Counted from the stretch's first letter, positions 1 to 6,683 are shown. The stretch: 8,344 nt of DNA from an uncultured Sphingobacteriales bacterium (GCA_946887085.1 CAMPKG010000142.1:1-8344), one strand, 5' to 3'. Numbers and translations: made by a program. Notes: generated by a model not told the origin, from the sequence alone.

Positions 1-1391
1 TCTTTGAGCGCCGAGGTGCGCTCCACTTCGTAGTCGTCATTGAGCTCACAAAGTGTTTTATCAAGTATTTTTTTGATCTCCTCAGAGTCAGCCGTCTTGT
101 CATCGCACCCGATGTACCATTTATGGGCAAACAGGCTCTCGTATTTAAAGCCGGCGACCGTAAATTCCCTGATCGTGAGGTTTAACTTCCTGGAAACCGT
201 ATCGATAGCCTTGTTCATATTGTCGATGGACATATGTTCGCCGCACAGGCTCAGGAACTGCTTTGTGCGGCCCACAATGGCAATTTCATATTCCGCGGCA
301 TCTGTAAAACGAATGACATCGCCGATTATGTAACGCCAGGTACCGGCACAGGTACTAAGCATCACTGCATAGTCCTCATTCTCTCTTACTTCGTCAATAA
401 GCAGCGTTTCGCAACTGGCGCGGGGGTTGCCGTCCTCATCAAAATTCTGGTTGTTGAACGGGACGAACTCATAAAAAATCCCCGCATTTAATACCAGCTT
501 GATCCCGTTATTACCTGGGCGGGCCTTAAACCCAAAGGACCCTTCGCTGGCCATATAGGTTTCTATATAGGTAATAGGCCTGGCCAGCAATTTCTGGAAG
601 CTTTCTTTATATGGCTCAAAGGACACTCCGCCGTGTATATATACGCTCAGGTTTGGCCATATCTCATGTATGTTCTTAACCCCGTGATATTGTATCACCT
701 GGTCCAATACTATCTGTACCCATGCAGGTACGCCACATACCGTAGCTACATCCCACTGAGGGGCCTTGCGCACTATGAGTTTTATCCTGTCTTCCCATTT
801 GGGGCGCTTGGATATCCTCTGACCTGGTTTGTAGAAAAAGTTTGATATCCACTTTGGCATGTTCTTGGCGCTGATGCCGCTCATGTCCCCCTCAAAGTAG
901 CCGCCTTTCTCGTAAAGTGAGGTGGTACCACCCAGCATCAACACTCCTTTGCTGAAAACTTTGGCTGGCACCTTAAAATCAAGCAGGCTGTACAGTTGTT
1001 TGAATCCAACTTTTTTGATCGATTTGATCATATCATCCGTGACGGGGATGTGCTTACTGGCACTCTCGGAGGTGCCCGAACTCAACGCAAAATATTTCAC
1101 TTTGCCCGGCCAGCAAACGTTTTCCTCTCCCTTGTGGCACCTGTGCCACCACTGGTTGTACATTTCATTGTACGTGTGAACGGGAACACGCTCGCGGAAA
1201 GCCTTCATGAAGTCTACCTCGCGGCTGAGGATATGGTCAAACCCGTAAAATTTGCCAAATTTGGTATACTGTCCCCTTTCCAGCAACTGGCGCAGCGTAT
1301 GACGTTGATAACTTGCCGGAGATGCGACCGGCAGCTTGAATTGTTTGCGGATCTCTAACGAACGAGCGATGATATTGCCTAATAATGCCAT
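1..1391 (-). CDS. GH3-family acyl-acid-amido synthetase-like protein, C-terminus cut by window edge
   Basis: An open frame of 463 codons runs leftward from ATG at 1391-1389 to the window edge with no stop. Seen: an ATP/AMP-binding loop SSGTSESASKHIP at residues 104-116, YMASEG at 279-284, WRYIIGDVIRF at 352-362, and IVGRTKQFLSLCGEH at about 372-386. This is the order of the adenylation motifs of the GH3 family, part of the ANL-like adenylate-forming fold. The C-terminal NDDYEVER (451-458) resembles the family's end, so only a few dozen residues are probably missing from a protein of about 500. Plant GH3 enzymes adenylate a carboxylic acid and join it to an amino acid. The substrate of the Bacteroidota members is unknown to me, and plant-hormone activity should not be assumed. 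No signal peptide is seen, so it is probably cytoplasmic. It is divergent from the redoxin gene. I am sure of the family, not of the reaction. Confidence 0.93.
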   Translation of the reverse strand, partial: MALLGNIIARSLEIRKQFKLPVASPASYQRHTLRQLLERGQYTKFGKFYGFDHILSREVDFMKAFRERVPVHTYNEMYNQWWHRCHKGEENVCWPGKVKYFALSSGTSESASKHIPVTDDMIKSIKKVGFKQLYSLLDFKVPAKVFSKGVLMLGGTTSLYEKGGYFEGDMSGISAKNMPKWISNFFYKPGQRISKRPKWEDRIKLIVRKAPQWDVATVCGVPAWVQIVLDQVIQYHGVKNIHEIWPNLSVYIHGGVSFEPYKESFQKLLARPITYIETYMASEGSFGFKARPGNNGIKLVLNAGIFYEFVPFNNQNFDEDGNPRASCETLLIDEVRENEDYAVMLSTCAGTWRYIIGDVIRFTDAAEYEIAIVGRTKQFLSLCGEHMSIDNMNKAIDTVSRKLNLTIREFTVAGFKYESLFAHKWYIGCDDKTADSEEIKKILDKTLCELNDDYEVERTSALK

Positions 1392-1431
1392 TTCCTATAA
1401 GCTGCGCCTATGCCTGTTTTTTCAGGGGACA

Positions 1432-1439
1432 CAAAATTA
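1432..1439 (-). promoter_or_regulatory. -7 promoter box (TAATTTTG) for the GH3 gene
   Basis: Read on the minus strand, 1439 to 1432 is TAATTTTG, an exact match to the Bacteroidota -7 consensus TAnnTTTG. It would place transcription start near 1425-1428 and give a leader of roughly 35 nt before the ATG at 1391. I do not see a clear TTTG -33 element at the expected distance. The leader ends in an AGGAA directly against the start codon, too close to serve as a normal ribosome binding site. Confidence 0.5.
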
Positions 1440-1503
1440 GGTTATTATTTCAGCAATAGTTAGCGCGCTTTTTGTTTAGCCACTGAGTTATGCAGCTTTG
1501 CAC

Positions 1504-1513
1504 ACGCCGGCGT
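1504..1513. promoter_or_regulatory. 10-bp perfect palindrome in the divergent gap, possible operator
   Basis: ACGCCGGCGT is perfectly self-complementary. It lies between the two divergent genes, about 65 bp upstream of the GH3 -7 box and about 60 bp upstream of the candidate redoxin -7 box. Its GC-rich core stands out from the AT-rich gap. Binding by a regulator is inference only, and a chance palindrome is possible. Confidence 0.25.
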
Positions 1514-1572
1514 AATTTCAGATCGTATTTTCGTTTAATAAATTGATTGTCAGTCTGTTAGACGTAAGTCAA

Positions 1573-1580
1573 TAAGTTTT
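1573..1580 (+). promoter_or_regulatory. Candidate -7 box (TAAGTTTT) for the T9SS redoxin gene
   Basis: TAAGTTTT matches TAnnTTTG except at the last base. An ATTG at 1546-1549 could serve as a weak -33 element, 23 bp upstream. Transcription would begin around 1584-1588, right at the start of the inverted repeat at 1584-1622. An alternative is the shortened box TAATTTG at 1605-1611, which would give a leader of about 13 nt. The choice between the two is unresolved. Confidence 0.3.
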
Positions 1581-1583
1581 CCT

Positions 1584-1622
1584 TAATTCACCCTGCAGAG
1601 TTCGTAATTTGAGGGTGAATTA
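1584..1622 (+). promoter_or_regulatory. 11-bp perfect inverted repeat / 5'-leader stem-loop before the redoxin gene
   Basis: The left arm TAATTCACCCT (1584-1594) and right arm AGGGTGAATTA (1612-1622) are exact reverse complements, separated by a 17-nt loop. The right arm ends 7 nt before the ATG at 1630, so in RNA the hairpin would occupy the ribosome-loading region and hide the only purine-rich GAGGG upstream of the start. If the candidate -7 box at 1573 is right, the hairpin sits at the very 5' end of the mRNA, where it could protect against decay. As DNA it could instead be an operator. There is no U-run after it, so it is not a typical terminator. Confidence 0.55.
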
Positions 1623-1629
1623 CAACTTT

Positions 1630-2469
1630 ATGAACAAAGTTTTATCTGCGATGATGGCAGGCATGTTGGCCCTGAGTACTGCTGCTATGGCCCAGTTGGT
1701 TCCGGGTGCCACTGCTCCTGATTTTACCTTCACAGATACTAAAGGGAATTCGCATAATCTATATGCATATCTCAACAGCGGGAAATTCGTGGCAATCGAT
1801 GTCTTTGCAACCTGGTGCGGCCCATGTTATTCATATCACCAAACACATGTTCAGAACGACCTGTATAAAAAATACGATGAGCCCGGTGCAAAAACATGGA
1901 AAGTGTTCCAAATAGAGGCCGATGGATCAACTGATGCTGCTGACCTGGACGGAACCGGAGATTTTACTGAGGGAGATTGGGTCGCAGGCGTCGATTTTCC
2001 GATAATCGATCCTGCTGATGGTGTTGCACTTAATAACTTCCTGGATGATTTTGCTATTCCGGGTTTCCCCACCCTGTATTTGATAGGTCCGAACAAAAAA
2101 GTGTACGAGATGATCGACGAAGCCGGAGGCGCTTTGCCGACCGTGGCCACCTGGGAAAGCGCTGCAAAAAAATACTTCGGTTATGCCGTTGGTATAGACG
2201 CTCTTTCTGACAATAATCCATTGACCATTTTCCCTAACCCCGCAAAAGATGCTGCAAACTTCTATTTCCGTTTGAATAACTCTTCAAATGTAAAACTCAC
2301 CATAACCAATGTAATGGGGCAGGTTGTAGCAATCGGCAATTTTGGCACGCTTTTCGCCGGCGATCAGCAGCTGAGCTATAATATAAGCGACCTTAGTGCA
2401 GGCCTGTATTTTTTCACTATCAGCGCAGAAAATAGCCGCAGTTTAACTAAGCGCGTTGTGGTGCAGTAA
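1630..2469 (+). CDS. Secreted thioredoxin-fold (redoxin/TlpA-like) protein with T9SS C-terminal sorting domain
   Basis: A 279-residue protein in three parts. Residues 1-21 are a Sec signal peptide (MNKVLSAMMAGMLALSTAAMA, the last A being residue 21) with predicted cleavage before Gln22. Residues about 23-185 are a redoxin domain with the active site TWCGPC (Cys63, Cys66) and the cis-proline loop GFPT (Pro147). Residues about 192-279 are a type A T9SS sorting domain, with LTIFPNP near 198-204, LSAGLYFFTI at 255-264, and the basic-hydrophobic end KRVVVQ. Both active-site cysteines are present, so disulfide reductase or isomerase activity is likely, on secreted or surface-anchored protein after passage through the T9SS. 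An in-frame TTG at 1609 would add seven residues ahead of the signal peptide and start inside the leader hairpin, so ATG 1630 is preferred. It is a monocistronic unit between an inverted-repeat leader and a terminator. The substrate is unknown. Confidence 0.93.
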   Translation: MNKVLSAMMAGMLALSTAAMAQLVPGATAPDFTFTDTKGNSHNLYAYLNSGKFVAIDVFATWCGPCYSYHQTHVQNDLYKKYDEPGAKTWKVFQIEADGSTDAADLDGTGDFTEGDWVAGVDFPIIDPADGVALNNFLDDFAIPGFPTLYLIGPNKKVYEMIDEAGGALPTVATWESAAKKYFGYAVGIDALSDNNPLTIFPNPAKDAANFYFRLNNSSNVKLTITNVMGQVVAIGNFGTLFAGDQQLSYNISDLSAGLYFFTISAENSRSLTKRVVVQ

Positions 2470-2492
2470 AAAAATGATAAATGCATATATAA

Positions 2493-2517
2493 AAAGGCTG
2501 CCGACTGGGCAGCCTTT
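2493..2517 (+). terminator. Intrinsic terminator after the redoxin gene
   Basis: A perfect 10-bp stem, AAAGGCTGCC (2493-2502) with GGCAGCCTTT (2508-2517), has a 5-nt loop and is followed by a T-rich stretch to about 2529. It lies 23 nt after the redoxin stop. The A-rich 5' arm and T-rich 3' arm mean it could also work in reverse, but there is no minus-strand gene to terminate here. Confidence 0.8.
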
Positions 2518-2541
2518 CATATTTCTATTACTCAATTCAAT

Positions 2542-2549
2542 TACCTTTG
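2542..2549 (+). promoter_or_regulatory. -7 box (TACCTTTG) for the dut operon, near-leaderless
   Basis: TACCTTTG matches TAnnTTTG exactly and ends only 6 nt before the dut ATG at 2556. Transcription would start at or within a few nucleotides of the start codon, giving a leaderless or very short-leader mRNA. The -33 element is weak: TTTC at 2515-2518 or at 2522-2525, the former inside the terminator's 3' arm. It probably drives the whole four-gene operon. Confidence 0.55.
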
Positions 2550-2555
2550 CGCCCG

Positions 2556-2993
2556 ATGACAAAAGTTCAGATTGTCAACCAATCGACTCATCCGCTACCG
2601 GAATATCAGACTGCTGGCTCGGCTGGAATGGACCTGCGGGCATGGCTGCAAGAACCCATAACCTTACAGCCAATGGAGCGCCGGCTGATACCCACCGGCC
2701 TGTTCATCGCGCTGCCGGAGGGATTTGAGGCCCAGATACGCCCGCGAAGCGGTTTAGCCATCAAGCGTGGACTAACCTTGGTAAATACCCCAGGTACTAT
2801 CGACAGCGATTACCGGGGAGAGATCATGGTTCCCATGATTAACCTTTCGGGCGAAACGCAGGTGCTAACGGACGGCGAACGCATTGCTCAAATGATCATT
2901 GCAAAATATGAGCAGGTATCATGGCAGGAGATGACGGAACTGGAAACAACCGAAAGGGGCAAAGGGGGCTTTGGAAGCTCCGGTACCCATTAA
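2556..2993 (+). CDS. dut: dUTP diphosphatase (trimeric dUTPase)
   Basis: A 145-residue enzyme that hydrolyses dUTP to dUMP and pyrophosphate, limiting uracil in DNA and feeding dTMP synthesis in the cytoplasm. All five motifs of the homotrimeric family are present: motif 1 [10 protein letters not shown] (20-29, metal-linked Asp26), motif 2 RPRSGLA (62-68), motif 3 [10 protein letters not shown] (80-89, with Asp83 and the uracil-stacking Tyr86), motif 4 GERIAQ (107-112), and the glycine-rich C-terminal motif 5 [10 protein letters not shown] (134-143). Length is normal for the family. An in-frame TTG at 2547 would add three residues but overlaps the -7 box, so ATG 2556 is chosen. It is the first gene of a four-gene operon, 25 nt ahead of the nucleotidyltransferase. 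Confidence 0.97.
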   Translation: MTKVQIVNQSTHPLPEYQTAGSAGMDLRAWLQEPITLQPMERRLIPTGLFIALPEGFEAQIRPRSGLAIKRGLTLVNTPGTIDSDYRGEIMVPMINLSGETQVLTDGERIAQMIIAKYEQVSWQEMTELETTERGKGGFGSSGTH

Positions 2994-3018
2994 TTTATTT
3001 TTAGAATTTGATCGTACA

Positions 3019-4026
3019 ATGAACATAATTATTCCGATGGCAGGTATGGGTAAAAGAATGAGACCCCATACGCTGACAACAGCTAAACCGTTATTGCCGA
3101 TAGCAGGCAAGCCGATAGTACAGCGTCTTGTAGAAGATATTCTGGATACAAGTAATGAAAAAATAGAAGAGATCGCCTTTATCATCGGCCCGAATTTCGG
3201 AGGAGAAGTGGAGAAACATTTACTCTCTGTAGCTGAAAGCCTGGGCGCAAAGGGCAAAATATGCTACCAGCATGAACCATTAGGTACCGCGCATGCTATT
3301 CTCTGCGCCGCAGACACGTTGAAAGGAAATGTTTTTATTGCCTTCGCAGATACCTTGTTCGAGGCAACTTTCAGTATTGACACTAGTAAAGACGCTATTA
3401 TCTGGACGCAGAAAGTGGACGATCCTTCGGCATTTGGGGTAGTGAAACTGGGGGCGGGTAATGAGATCGAAGCGTTTGTAGAAAAACCTAAGGACTTTGT
3501 TTCCAACCTGGCCATCATCGGTGTTTATTACTTCAAAGATGGTGAGAACCTGAGGAAGGAGTTGCAGCGCCTCATTGATGAAGACATCAAACTGAAAGGC
3601 GAATACCAGATAACCGACGCAATGGACCACATGCTGAAAAAAGGCATGAAATTCTATACCGACCAGGTAGATGAGTGGCTGGACTGTGGCAATAAGGATG
3701 CTACCGTATATACCAACCAGCGGATATTGGAGATAAAAAATGGTAGAGAAACCCTGAAGGCAGCCAGTGTAAAGATCGAGAATTCGGTAATTATTGAGCC
3801 TTGCTTCCTGGGTGAAAATGTAGTTGTTAAAAATTCAGTAGTCGGGCCGCATGTATCGTTGGAGAATGGCGCGCAGATCATCGACTCGCGCATCAGCAAC
3901 AGCATCATCGGGCAGGACAGCATTGTTAAAAATGCACAGCTGCAAAACTCTATGTTAGGGAAAAGCGTAAATTACAGTGAAAAGCCGCGCGACCTGAGTC
4001 TGGGCGATTTTTCAACACAAATATGA
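3019..4026 (+). CDS. Sugar-phosphate nucleotidyltransferase with C-terminal left-handed beta-helix
   Basis: A 335-residue protein. Residues 1 to about 245 form a nucleotidyltransferase (NDP-sugar pyrophosphorylase) domain: a glycine-rich NTP loop PMAGMGKRMRPHT (6-18), Lys24 in AKPLLPIAGKP, FADT (109-112, metal-binding Asp111), VEKP (154-157), and WLDCGN (220-225, second metal-binding Asp222). Residues about 250-316 are hexapeptide-like repeats expected to fold as a short left-handed beta-helix. The family joins a nucleotide to a sugar-1-phosphate and releases pyrophosphate. The NTP loop reads GMGKRMRP where RmlA-type enzymes have GxGTRLxP, so neither TTP nor glucose-1-phosphate specificity can be assumed. 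The tail is too short for a full GlmU acetyltransferase domain. ATG 3019 is chosen because it starts the first beta-strand; an in-frame TTG at 2971 lies inside dut. Its stop overlaps the next start (ATGA). Confidence 0.9.
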   Translation: MNIIIPMAGMGKRMRPHTLTTAKPLLPIAGKPIVQRLVEDILDTSNEKIEEIAFIIGPNFGGEVEKHLLSVAESLGAKGKICYQHEPLGTAHAILCAADTLKGNVFIAFADTLFEATFSIDTSKDAIIWTQKVDDPSAFGVVKLGAGNEIEAFVEKPKDFVSNLAIIGVYYFKDGENLRKELQRLIDEDIKLKGEYQITDAMDHMLKKGMKFYTDQVDEWLDCGNKDATVYTNQRILEIKNGRETLKAASVKIENSVIIEPCFLGENVVVKNSVVGPHVSLENGAQIIDSRISNSIIGQDSIVKNAQLQNSMLGKSVNYSEKPRDLSLGDFSTQI

Positions 4027-5759
4027 GATCACTTAAGTGGCCGGGGGTAGTATTCGCTGCGCTGGCGTTCAATATTCTTTCTACGAGTCTCAGCCAGGCA
4101 CAGGAGCCTGCCGAGACTCCTTCTATTAAAGGAATAATCAACCTGGAGGCTGATGCATTGTATTACGATGCAATAAAAGCGCGCATTAAGGGAGACCTGG
4201 CAGAAGCAGAGCGAATGCTGGAACAGGTTGTAAAACTAAAGCCTGATGCCGCGGGAGCTTACTATGACCTTGCACGGATAAGCCTTCCCAATAAGCCTGA
4301 TAAGGCATCGGAATATATTAAGAAGGCGATAGCGCTTGACGGGGAGAACAAATGGTACAAAGCGCAGCATGCAGAGATACTGGCATTCAGGAATCAGTAT
4401 AGCGATGCCGCGGAAATATACGACCAACTGGCGGGCAAAGAGAAGTATAACGAAGACTACTTGTTGAAGTCTTCTTTACTGCATCAGCGTTCGGGCGACT
4501 ATAAAAAGTCATTGTCTGTCATCGACAAACTCATCGAAACGACAAATAATGATGAGGAAATGATGCTGCAGAAATACCAATTGTACCTGAAGATGAACAA
4601 TGTTGAAGGTGCGGCCGGTGTAGTGCGCGAGTTGATAAAAATCGACCCTTCTAACGGCAGGTATTATTCGCTGCTGGCGGACATTTACGATAATAATAAA
4701 CAACCTGAGAAAGCGAAGGAAGTACTGGAGAAAGCAGAGCAGCTTTTTCCTGACGACCCAGGAGTGCAGTTGGGTATTGCTGAAAATTATCGCAGAAAAA
4801 ACGACTCAGTTAAGTATAATCTGTATGTACGGAAGGCACTGTTGAACAAGAGTTTTGATGTTGAGACCCAGCTGGCGTTACTTGTGAACTACATACAGGA
4901 GGTAGGTGATGATGAACAGAAGCGTAAAGAGGCTTTGGACATCGCGGGGCAAATAGCCGCCGACAGGAAAGATGATGCCCAGGTGCTGGCTGTTTATGGC
5001 GATCTGTTGTCGCTGGATAACCAACGCGAAAAAGCCCAGGAGCAATACAAAAGATCCCTGGCGATCGATAAATCTCGTTTTTTGGTCTGGAGAAACTTTC
5101 TTTTCAACTATACAGAAAGTAAGAATGCAGATTCGCTTATTTCTTACAGCGAGAAAGCGCTCAGGCTATTCCCAAACCAGGCAATTTTGCATGAGTTGAA
5201 TGGCATCGGGCATGTAAATAAAAAAGACTACCAAAGGGCCATAAGGGCGTTTAACCGTGCGGTTGACCTGCAACCCGAAGAAGACAGGCAGCAACTGGCG
5301 GAGATATACATGTATTTAGGAGATGCTTACAACAGCACAAAACAATTTGCCCTGTCAGACTCGAGCTTCGAAACTGCATTGCGTTTATCGCCTGATAACG
5401 CATCCGTACTTAACAACTATGCATACTATCTTTCAGTAAGGAAAGTAAGGTTGGACGATGCGGAGAAAATGTCCAAACGCTCCCTGCAGTTAAGGCCGGA
5501 GGAAGGTACCTTTCTGGATACTTATGGATGGATACTGTACCAGCAGGGTAAATACGACAAAGCAAAAGAGTATATAGAAAAGGCGATCAGCCAGGATAAG
5601 GAAAACGCTGATGCAACCTTGTGGGAGCATCTGGGCGATATTGAATTTAAGCGAGGCAATAAGGATGCTGCGGTTGAGCATTGGAAAAAAGCGAAGGAAA
5701 AGGGTGCTGAAAATGAGCAGATCGATAAGAAAATACAGGACAGGAAACTTTATGAATAA
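4023..5759 (+). CDS. Exported tetratricopeptide-repeat protein
   Basis: A 578-residue protein with a probable Sec signal peptide (residues 1-26, cleavage after SQA) and helical TPR repeats through nearly the whole mature chain. Clear repeat signatures include GDLAEAERMLEQVVKLKPDA (57-76), a pair around 92-107, GDYKKSLSVIDKL (158-170), KQPEKAKEVLEKAEQLFPDD (226-245), KKDYQRAIRAFNRAVDLQPE (400-419), and the block 427-560, where NNYAYYLS (464-471) is typical of TPR families. No lipobox is seen after the signal, so it is probably soluble or peripheral in the periplasm. TPR arrays bind partner proteins, and I see no catalytic domain. Its ATG overlaps the nucleotidyltransferase stop by 4 nt and its stop overlaps the next gene by 8 nt, which suggests coordinated synthesis and perhaps a complex with the lipoprotein. 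Function is otherwise unknown. Confidence 0.9.
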   Translation: MRSLKWPGVVFAALAFNILSTSLSQAQEPAETPSIKGIINLEADALYYDAIKARIKGDLAEAERMLEQVVKLKPDAAGAYYDLARISLPNKPDKASEYIKKAIALDGENKWYKAQHAEILAFRNQYSDAAEIYDQLAGKEKYNEDYLLKSSLLHQRSGDYKKSLSVIDKLIETTNNDEEMMLQKYQLYLKMNNVEGAAGVVRELIKIDPSNGRYYSLLADIYDNNKQPEKAKEVLEKAEQLFPDDPGVQLGIAENYRRKNDSVKYNLYVRKALLNKSFDVETQLALLVNYIQEVGDDEQKRKEALDIAGQIAADRKDDAQVLAVYGDLLSLDNQREKAQEQYKRSLAIDKSRFLVWRNFLFNYTESKNADSLISYSEKALRLFPNQAILHELNGIGHVNKKDYQRAIRAFNRAVDLQPEEDRQQLAEIYMYLGDAYNSTKQFALSDSSFETALRLSPDNASVLNNYAYYLSVRKVRLDDAEKMSKRSLQLRPEEGTFLDTYGWILYQQGKYDKAKEYIEKAISQDKENADATLWEHLGDIEFKRGNKDAAVEHWKKAKEKGAENEQIDKKIQDRKLYE

Positions 5760-6630
5760 AACCTCTGCGGGATTTATAGTCGCTCTCCTGTCCATTTTTC
5801 TTTTCTCATGTAAGGCAGGCAAGCAGCCTGTGCGCAGGCAGGTAAAGATCATCGACTCCGCGAAGATGAAACGTTATGGATTAGTAACGGTTGATACTCC
5901 CGGCGCACCAGCCGTTGTAATAACAAAGCCACAGGCTCCTCAGCCGCCTTCTGCGACCACAGAACAGCAGAAGCTCATCGAAGCAATGGATCCCGTCTGG
6001 AAAAGGACCCTGAGCTTCAGTACATTCAGCGGCAAGGCCAAATGTCACTATGCGGGTATGGGCCAGAAACAGGAATTTACCGCACACATCCGCATTCAGC
6101 GCGATAAAGTTATCTGGATCAATGTTACCTCGTTTCTTATCAACGTAGCGCGCATCTATATTACTCCCGATAGCATCCAGCTTGTTAATCATCTCCAGCG
6201 GGAAGCGCACAAAATGCATATCAGCCAGGCAAATAAATTACTGCCTGCGCCAATAGACTTTAATACGATGCAAAACCTGATAATAGGCAATGCATTGTCA
6301 CCTTCAGGAATAGCGGTTGCAGCGAAAGACTTTGGTGGCAGCCTGAGTGTACAGGTTGAGGATCCGAATGTTATTCAACAGCTTGCCTATAACAAGACCG
6401 ATAGTACCCTAAGGAGTTTGCAAATGCGCACCCGCGATGCGAGAACAGAAGGGATGATACAGTATGGCAATTACGAAGTGGTGACGGGCAGGCGTTTTGC
6501 CACCAGCCGTGCTATTAACCTGAGCAATGAAGGTGAACCCTTTTATCTCGATATGAATTTTAATGGCGCAGCGTTTGACGAAGATGTTGAAATGCCTTTT
6601 TCAATACCGAAGAACTATGAACAGAAATGA
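5752..6630 (+). CDS. DUF4292 family lipoprotein
   Basis: A 292-residue predicted lipoprotein. Residues 1-19 are a signal peptide ending in lipobox LFSC, with Cys20 the lipidation site. A proline-rich linker (about 50-68) leads to the conserved domain at about 80-288, which begins WKRTLSFSTFSGKAKCHY and ends EMPFSIPKNYEQK. The overall pattern matches DUF4292, a Bacteroidota family. The beta-rich 'FSGKAKxxY' start recalls LolA/LolB-type half-barrel folds, but that is inference. After Cys20 the sequence is KAGKQ, with no acidic surface-export signal, so it may face the periplasm. ATG 5752 is chosen because it begins the lipoprotein signal; the frame is open back to 5611, but only within the TPR gene. 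It overlaps the TPR gene by 8 nt. Its role is unknown; membrane lipid or lipoprotein handling is one possibility. Confidence 0.85.
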   Translation: MNKTSAGFIVALLSIFLFSCKAGKQPVRRQVKIIDSAKMKRYGLVTVDTPGAPAVVITKPQAPQPPSATTEQQKLIEAMDPVWKRTLSFSTFSGKAKCHYAGMGQKQEFTAHIRIQRDKVIWINVTSFLINVARIYITPDSIQLVNHLQREAHKMHISQANKLLPAPIDFNTMQNLIIGNALSPSGIAVAAKDFGGSLSVQVEDPNVIQQLAYNKTDSTLRSLQMRTRDARTEGMIQYGNYEVVTGRRFATSRAINLSNEGEPFYLDMNFNGAAFDEDVEMPFSIPKNYEQK

Positions 6631-6683
6631 TGGTGGCTATTGCCGTGTTGAGGGAATTGGTGTCGTTGATGGGTTTTTCATAG
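6627..6683 (+). other. 18-codon mini-ORF overlapping the DUF4292 stop (weak)
   Basis: ATG at 6627 overlaps the DUF4292 TGA in the same ATGA arrangement seen at 4023 and reads MMVAIAVLRELVSLMGFS before TAG at 6681. It is short and hydrophobic, and matches no family I recognise. It could be a translationally coupled microprotein, a remnant of a lost downstream gene, or chance. It ends just before the rfbF promoter box. Confidence 0.15.

Noticed and set aside
40..1358. Plus-strand open frames at 40-333, 234-491, 633-845, 922-1179 and 996-1358
   Set aside because: They lie antisense to the GH3 frame, which carries clear family motifs; none has a recognisable domain.
1413..1426. Short hairpin CCTG-TTTTTT-CAGG in the GH3 leader
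   Set aside because: Only four base pairs; too weak to call a regulatory structure.
1609..1629. Upstream TTG start for the redoxin
   Set aside because: It would start inside the leader hairpin and put seven polar residues before a complete signal peptide that begins at ATG 1630.
1851..2150. Minus-strand open frame inside the redoxin gene
   Set aside because: Shadow of a well-supported coding region; no domain or signal of its own. The other antisense frames in the plus-strand genes were rejected for the same reason.
2971..3018. TTG start extending the nucleotidyltransferase by 16 residues
   Set aside because: The extension lies inside the end of dut and precedes the first beta-strand of the domain, MNIIIPMAG, which starts at an ATG.
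5611..5751. ATG start at 5611 extending the DUF4292 protein by 47 residues
   Set aside because: It lies inside the TPR coding region and would bury the lipoprotein signal peptide.
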